A stretch of 36,562 bases of DNA, from NCBI GenBank assembly GCA_002861595.1, contig PJQG01000081.1, positions 1 through 36,562 on the forward strand, given 5' to 3'. Positions 33,013-36,562 of the stretch are shown here, in pieces (positions within the stretch are counted from its first letter, which is position 1; each line of letters begins with the position of its first letter). The position numbers and the translations under genes were made by a program. The notes beneath the pieces were generated by a model. That model was not told the origin of the DNA. It ran no database searches and worked only from the letters and a program-made list of their open reading frames with translations. This stretch comes from Actinomycetota bacterium. GTDB lineage: Bacteria > Actinomycetota > Acidimicrobiia > Acidimicrobiales > GCA-2861595.

Positions 33013-33302
33013 TACTCCGGGGCGGGATCAGTGTGCGCCAGGAACTCCTCGCCGCTCATCGGCCAAGCGTCGGAGCGATTCACGCGGTCGATCGAGGCCT
33101 GCAGGCGGGCGCGGAACTCCGAATCGTCCAACGCCTCCTGGGCCGCCGCCCACGAGCGGTCGAGCGCTCGCTGCCGATCCTGCTCCTCCGGATTTAGTCC
33201 TCGTGCCGGACGGCCATCTCGCACCTCGTTGTCCACGACTTGCGCAAGGTACTTCTCCGCCCCGAAGGAGCGAGCGACGGCGGCCAAGCCAACGGCCACC
33301 AC
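33012..33302 (-). CDS. Small protein, possibly antitoxin of a coupled pair
   Basis: The 96-residue product is acidic and helical with a likely DNA-binding or oligomerising N-terminus (VAVGLAAVARSFGAEKYLAQ) and a charged C-terminus with EQDRQRALDRSWAAAQEALD and SGEEFLAH. GTG 33302 or 33299 is the start; the frame upstream is closed by a TAA. Antitoxin assignment rests on gene order and coupling only. Confidence 0.5.
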   Translation of the reverse strand: MVAVGLAAVARSFGAEKYLAQVVDNEVRDGRPARGLNPEEQDRQRALDRSWAAAQEALDDSEFRARLQASIDRVNRSDAWPMSGEEFLAHTDPAPE

Positions 33303-33566
33303 CTCGATGTGTCCACGCCGTCGTTACTCGGGCGCCGTACTCGGGCGCCCTGCTCGTGATGCCGTTATCGAGTTCCTGCCCGGTCGCCCTCCCGTGTGCC
33401 CGCACGCGCCCTGGGGACGGGGCGGGGGCACGATCCCGGTATGTCGGTCAAGCCCGGCTTCAACAGGTGGACCATCACCGCACCTCGATCCTCACTGCCG
33501 AGAGAATGCGACGAATCGTCGGAACTCGTCGCCGCTCGTGTGTGACGCTGCAGCCTCAAGCCTTGC
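33303..33566. repeat. Intergenic interval with a 12-bp tandem repeat
   Basis: TACTCGGGCGCC occurs twice with a 13-base period at 33325-33336 and 33338-33349. A 34-codon plus-strand frame at 33441 is not convincing. Nothing else seen. Confidence 0.4.
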
Positions 33567-35171
33567 TCAGCGGTGACGGACCCACCGCTGAGCAGCGAGA
33601 GCGGTGAAGGCGACGGCGGCGAGCCAAAGCCCCAGCGCAACGACCTCGAGGGGAACGAGAGGGGGCGCGGGTGGGTTCCCCGCACGAGGCGCTCGTGCGG
33701 CGGCGGCGGCGGAAGGAAGCGAGGCGACGGCCACGATCTCTTCCGCCGGTGCCGCCGCGACTGCGGGAAGGTCGGCTACGACAACCGCCGGCGGCGTCCC
33801 AGTGATCGGCGGTGGCGAGGGTGGCGCTGCGACGGCCGGTGCCATGGCCGGCTCAGGTACCCGAGCCGCGGGTTCCGAAGTCGGAACCGGCGCCACCGCG
33901 GCGGGCGGCCGGAGTTGATCGGGTGCGGTGGTCGCGGTGGTCGCTGCCGCTGCCACCACGGCGAGTGCCGACGTCACCCGTCGCTCGTGTCCATCACTCG
34001 GACGGTTCCGCACGCACCGCCCAGAACCGCAGGTCTCGACGAAGGTGCTCGACCCGCCACCATCGAGATTGATGCCGTCCGACGCCCCGAGCGACAGGAG
34101 CAGCCTCTGCGCCTCGACGAGTGTGATCCCTTGGCTGTACCCCGGCTGGCGTCCGTCGGCGATGAGCAGGATGAGGTCGCCGCCGGCGGTCCAGCCGGCC
34201 AGCGTACGCGGGTGGCGGCCATGCACCTTCGGATCGCGTTGGTTGAGCTCGAGCACCTGCCCGCCCCGCAGCAGTACGGGGTGGCCGCCGACACTCGTCT
34301 CGATCGGCTGGCTCGTCGCCGTCTCCACCACGAGGACCCGTTCGTCGGCGTCTGTGGTCACCCACTCCTCCCAGAAGCGATCGAGGCGCTCCGCACCGGC
34401 GCCTGATGCGACGAGGACGACGCCGTTCGCAGGGATGGGCGACGTGTTCACCCGCTCTGCGCTGACCACGGCAAGCGAACCGGGCACGAGGGCGCCGGAC
34501 AGCACGAGGGAGAGGTGCGTTGCCCCGGCGGGCGCGGGCGCTGCAGGCGCCCACTCGCTGGTGTAGGCGACGACCTCGTCAGTACCTATGCGCACGTTGA
34601 GACCGGCGATATCGACGCTGCTGGCGAAGGCGCGCCCTGGCGCGATGGAAAGGCCCGTCGCCGCTATGTCCCGATGCTGCCAGGCATAGCTCGCCCGCAG
34701 GGCGCCGCTCCACTGGATCCGCTCGGTCGTGAGACCTCGCTCACCCAGGGAGAGTTGCTCGTGGTGGACGTTGAAGGACCGCAGCACGCGACCGTCGCGC
34801 ACAACACCGCCGAAGGGCTCTCGACACCCGGGGCAGGCGTTGAAGTCGGCGTTGACGCACACGATACCGTTGGCCCGATTGCACATCGAGCTCGTCGTCT
34901 CGTGCCCGCGACCGGCCGTCTCGTCGCCGACCGCGCTCGACGCGAGGACCGGGCGCAGGTCGACGGGCGCGTCCGGCGAGATGCGCACGGCGTGGACGAC
35001 GAGCGGCGGCCGCGCCCGGCGCATCGTCGTGATCTCGACACCGGGATACGGCGTCGTGCGCTCCAGCTGCCACCCGTCCTCGCCGGCTCGAGCCCAGCGG
35101 ACATCTCCCGCGACCCCTACCGCCAAAAGCGCTGCCCCGACCAGGAGGCGGAGACTGCGCAGGCGGGGCAT
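33567..35171 (-). CDS. Phosphodiester glycosidase (NAGPA-domain) protein with membrane anchor
   Basis: The 534-residue protein has an N-terminal signal segment (RSLRLLVGAALLAVGVAG), then a NAGPA domain at about 35-390: GIVCVNADFNACPGCREPFG, RVLRSFNVHHEQLSL, ADGRQPGYSQGITLVEAQRL and GASDGINLDGGGSSTFVE. This domain in mammals removes GlcNAc from phosphodiesters; bacterial homologues act on cell-surface glycans. A Pro/Ala-rich linker (about 400-500) and a C-terminal hydrophobic helix (VVALGLWLAAVAFTALA) followed by RWVRHR suggest the enzyme is tethered to the membrane with the catalytic domain outside. ATG 35171 is chosen; Shine-Dalgarno is weak. Confidence 0.88.
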   Translation of the reverse strand: MPRLRSLRLLVGAALLAVGVAGDVRWARAGEDGWQLERTTPYPGVEITTMRRARPPLVVHAVRISPDAPVDLRPVLASSAVGDETAGRGHETTSSMCNRANGIVCVNADFNACPGCREPFGGVVRDGRVLRSFNVHHEQLSLGERGLTTERIQWSGALRASYAWQHRDIAATGLSIAPGRAFASSVDIAGLNVRIGTDEVVAYTSEWAPAAPAPAGATHLSLVLSGALVPGSLAVVSAERVNTSPIPANGVVLVASGAGAERLDRFWEEWVTTDADERVLVVETATSQPIETSVGGHPVLLRGGQVLELNQRDPKVHGRHPRTLAGWTAGGDLILLIADGRQPGYSQGITLVEAQRLLLSLGASDGINLDGGGSSTFVETCGSGRCVRNRPSDGHERRVTSALAVVAAAATTATTAPDQLRPPAAVAPVPTSEPAARVPEPAMAPAVAAPPSPPPITGTPPAVVVADLPAVAAAPAEEIVAVASLPSAAAAARAPRAGNPPAPPLVPLEVVALGLWLAAVAFTALAAQRWVRHR

Positions 35172-35435
35172 CGTCGTGTGGGTGTATGTGGCTCCGTTCG
35201 TACCAACAAGCGCAACCGAAGGACATTCCCCTGCTCCATGACTGCGTGGAGACCGATGCGCTCACCGGGCGCGCGGCGACGAGGACCTCGTGGCCGGAAC
35301 CCGCGGCGGAGCTGGTGAATCTGGCCCGGCCGCAGGGCCGCGCCACCCAGCGCTGCATTAGCTCATCGAGGACGCGACCAAGATGCCGCTGACAGGTAAG
35401 AGTCGCCGCCGAAGGTTTCCGCGACTCCGCAGTCG
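35172..35435. other. Intergenic region, no supported feature
   Basis: About 260 bases between two minus-strand genes. Short frames on both strands lack coding bias. No hairpin of note. Confidence 0.35.
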
Positions 35436-36497
35436 TCAAGCCCGTCGATCGGATCCGCCATTCTCACGCAGCTTCTGCATCTGCCCTCTCCACTCTGCTT
35501 GGCGCTCAGCCTCGGCGGGAGGGTTCTTCATCTTCCTCGTGTCCCGGGGCTCCAAGAACGGCTCCTTCTCCGGCGGATGCCCCGCTTCGATCTGGCGACC
35601 ACGCTCGAGCTCCGCGTTGAACTCGGCGCCGAGGAGGACGGCGATGTTGGAGATCCACAACCACACCAGGAAGATGATGACCCCGCCCAAAGCGCCGTAA
35701 GTCTTGTTGTAAGAGGCGAAGTTGGCCACATAGAGGGCGAACGCGGCTGAGGCGACGATCCAGAGGACCACGGCGACGAGTCCGCCGGGGCTGATCCAGC
35801 GAAAGCCCGGCTGCTTCACGTTGGGGGAGGCCCAGTAGAGGATGGCGAACATCAAGCTCACGATCACCACCAGCACGGGCCACTTGGCGATGTCCCAGAT
35901 CGTGACTGCTGACTGACCGATGCCCAGGACGTTGCCGACCTGCTTGGCGAGGGCACCGGTCAGGACCACGGCCAGGGCGGTGACGGCCAACAACACGACC
36001 AGGACCAGGGTGACGCCGAGGCGAACGGGCAGCTTCTTCCAGATGGGCCGGCCCTCTTCGATCTCATAGATGGCATTCGAGGCGCGCATGAAGGCGGCGA
36101 CGTAGCCGGACGCGGACCAAAGCGCCCCGGCCAAGCCGACGATGAAGAGGAGCCCACCGGCACCGCGGCTCTTCTGGAGGTTCTGGACCGCGGTGGTGAA
36201 GATGTCCTTGGCCTCACCTGGCGCCACCCTGCCCAAGTTGTCGATCAGCGGCTGGGTTGCCGATGGCCCGACCAAACCGAGGATGGATACCAAGGCAAGC
36301 ATCGCCGGGAAGATGGACAGCACGCCGTAGTACGTAAGGGCGGCTGCCCGGTCGGCCAGTTCGTCTTCTTTGAACTCGCGAACGGTCCGCTTGAGCACAC
36401 CCGCCCAGGACGGCTTCTTCAGGTCGGTCGGCCCTTCCGGGGGCTTCCCACCGGCGTCGACGCGAGGCATCGTGTCGGTGGCTGCTCGTTGGCTCAT
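35436..36497 (-). CDS. YihY/virulence factor BrkB family membrane protein
   Basis: The 353-residue product belongs to the YihY/BrkB family of inner-membrane proteins (once mis-annotated as RNase BN). Six or so membrane helices are visible: RAAALTYYGVLSIFPAMLAL (the family hallmark DxAAALTYYxxLSIFP), LLFIVGLAGALWSASGYVAA, LGVTLVLVVLLAVTALAVVL, WPVLVVIVSLMFAILYWASP, WISPGGLVAVVLWIVASAAF and VIIFLVWLWISNIAVLLGAE, which ends in the conserved LLGAEFNAEL. The C-terminus is hydrophilic and charged. GAGGAG lies a few bases before ATG 36497. Confidence 0.93.
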   Translation of the reverse strand: MSQRAATDTMPRVDAGGKPPEGPTDLKKPSWAGVLKRTVREFKEDELADRAAALTYYGVLSIFPAMLALVSILGLVGPSATQPLIDNLGRVAPGEAKDIFTTAVQNLQKSRGAGGLLFIVGLAGALWSASGYVAAFMRASNAIYEIEEGRPIWKKLPVRLGVTLVLVVLLAVTALAVVLTGALAKQVGNVLGIGQSAVTIWDIAKWPVLVVIVSLMFAILYWASPNVKQPGFRWISPGGLVAVVLWIVASAAFALYVANFASYNKTYGALGGVIIFLVWLWISNIAVLLGAEFNAELERGRQIEAGHPPEKEPFLEPRDTRKMKNPPAEAERQAEWRGQMQKLRENGGSDRRA

Positions 36498-36562
36498 GGG
36501 CTGCTCCTCGTCTAGTGCCGCGTCAGCGAACTTTCGGCCCCTGAGCAGGAGTCGCGCGGGCG

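Noticed and set aside
33441-33545. A 34-codon plus-strand frame
   Set aside because: Too short, no Shine-Dalgarno, no family.

Overview
The window reads as a high-GC (about 70%) chromosome segment of an actinobacterium, probably an uncultured lineage near the Acidimicrobiia or Thermoleophilia. The lineage is inferred from GC bias, frequent GTG starts, a HelZ-type SNF2 helicase, a CsoR copper repressor, coupled PRC-barrel proteins and RsbU/RsbW-type regulators. There is no rRNA, tRNA, CRISPR array or intact mobile element that I can see.

Left third (1-13.1 kb): an unidentified gene runs off the left edge on the minus strand, divergent from a large SNF2 helicase with a small coupled downstream gene. 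A secreted beta-propeller lipoprotein and an ABC1/UbiB-type atypical kinase follow. Next is a stress and redox group: a small heat-shock protein and an OsmC peroxiredoxin on the minus strand, then a flavin reductase, a CsoR repressor with a likely operator, and a pirin on the plus strand. A translationally coupled trio (41-residue membrane peptide plus two PRC-barrel proteins) converges on an unidentified conserved gene whose 5' end shows two compensating frameshifts.

Middle (13.2-19.1 kb): a TPR protein is followed by an MBL-fold protein. A divergent sigma-factor-like protein and a coupled partner of unknown function lie on the minus strand, divergent from a VWA-domain protein.

Accessory and decay zone (19.1-28.0 kb): a nuclease-like scrap, the tail of a tyrosine integrase, a VapBC-like pair whose PIN toxin is frameshifted, a PAS-PAS-GAF-GGDEF-EAL protein, an anti-sigma-type HATPase-PAS protein, a broken GAF gene abutting a decayed DUF1360-like gene, a GAF-SpoIIE (RsbU-like) phosphatase, and the 3' end of an rtcB gene.

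Right part (28.0-36.6 kb): an ATPase-TPR-LuxR regulator interrupted by an in-frame TGA at what is usually a tryptophan position, followed by a second MBL-fold protein and an SRPBCC protein. This repeats the earlier pairing of a TPR protein with an MBL protein. A second integrase tail with a strong hairpin, a coupled small gene pair resembling a toxin-antitoxin module, a phosphodiester glycosidase (NAGPA) protein with a C-terminal membrane anchor, and a YihY/BrkB membrane protein close the window.

The two main themes are a c-di-GMP/anti-sigma/phosphatase signalling group, and two cassettes pairing a TPR protein or TPR regulator with an MBL protein. Both sit in a segment with many disrupted genes (at least seven scars or frameshifts). 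Some of these may be assembly or sequencing errors, so read support should be checked first.
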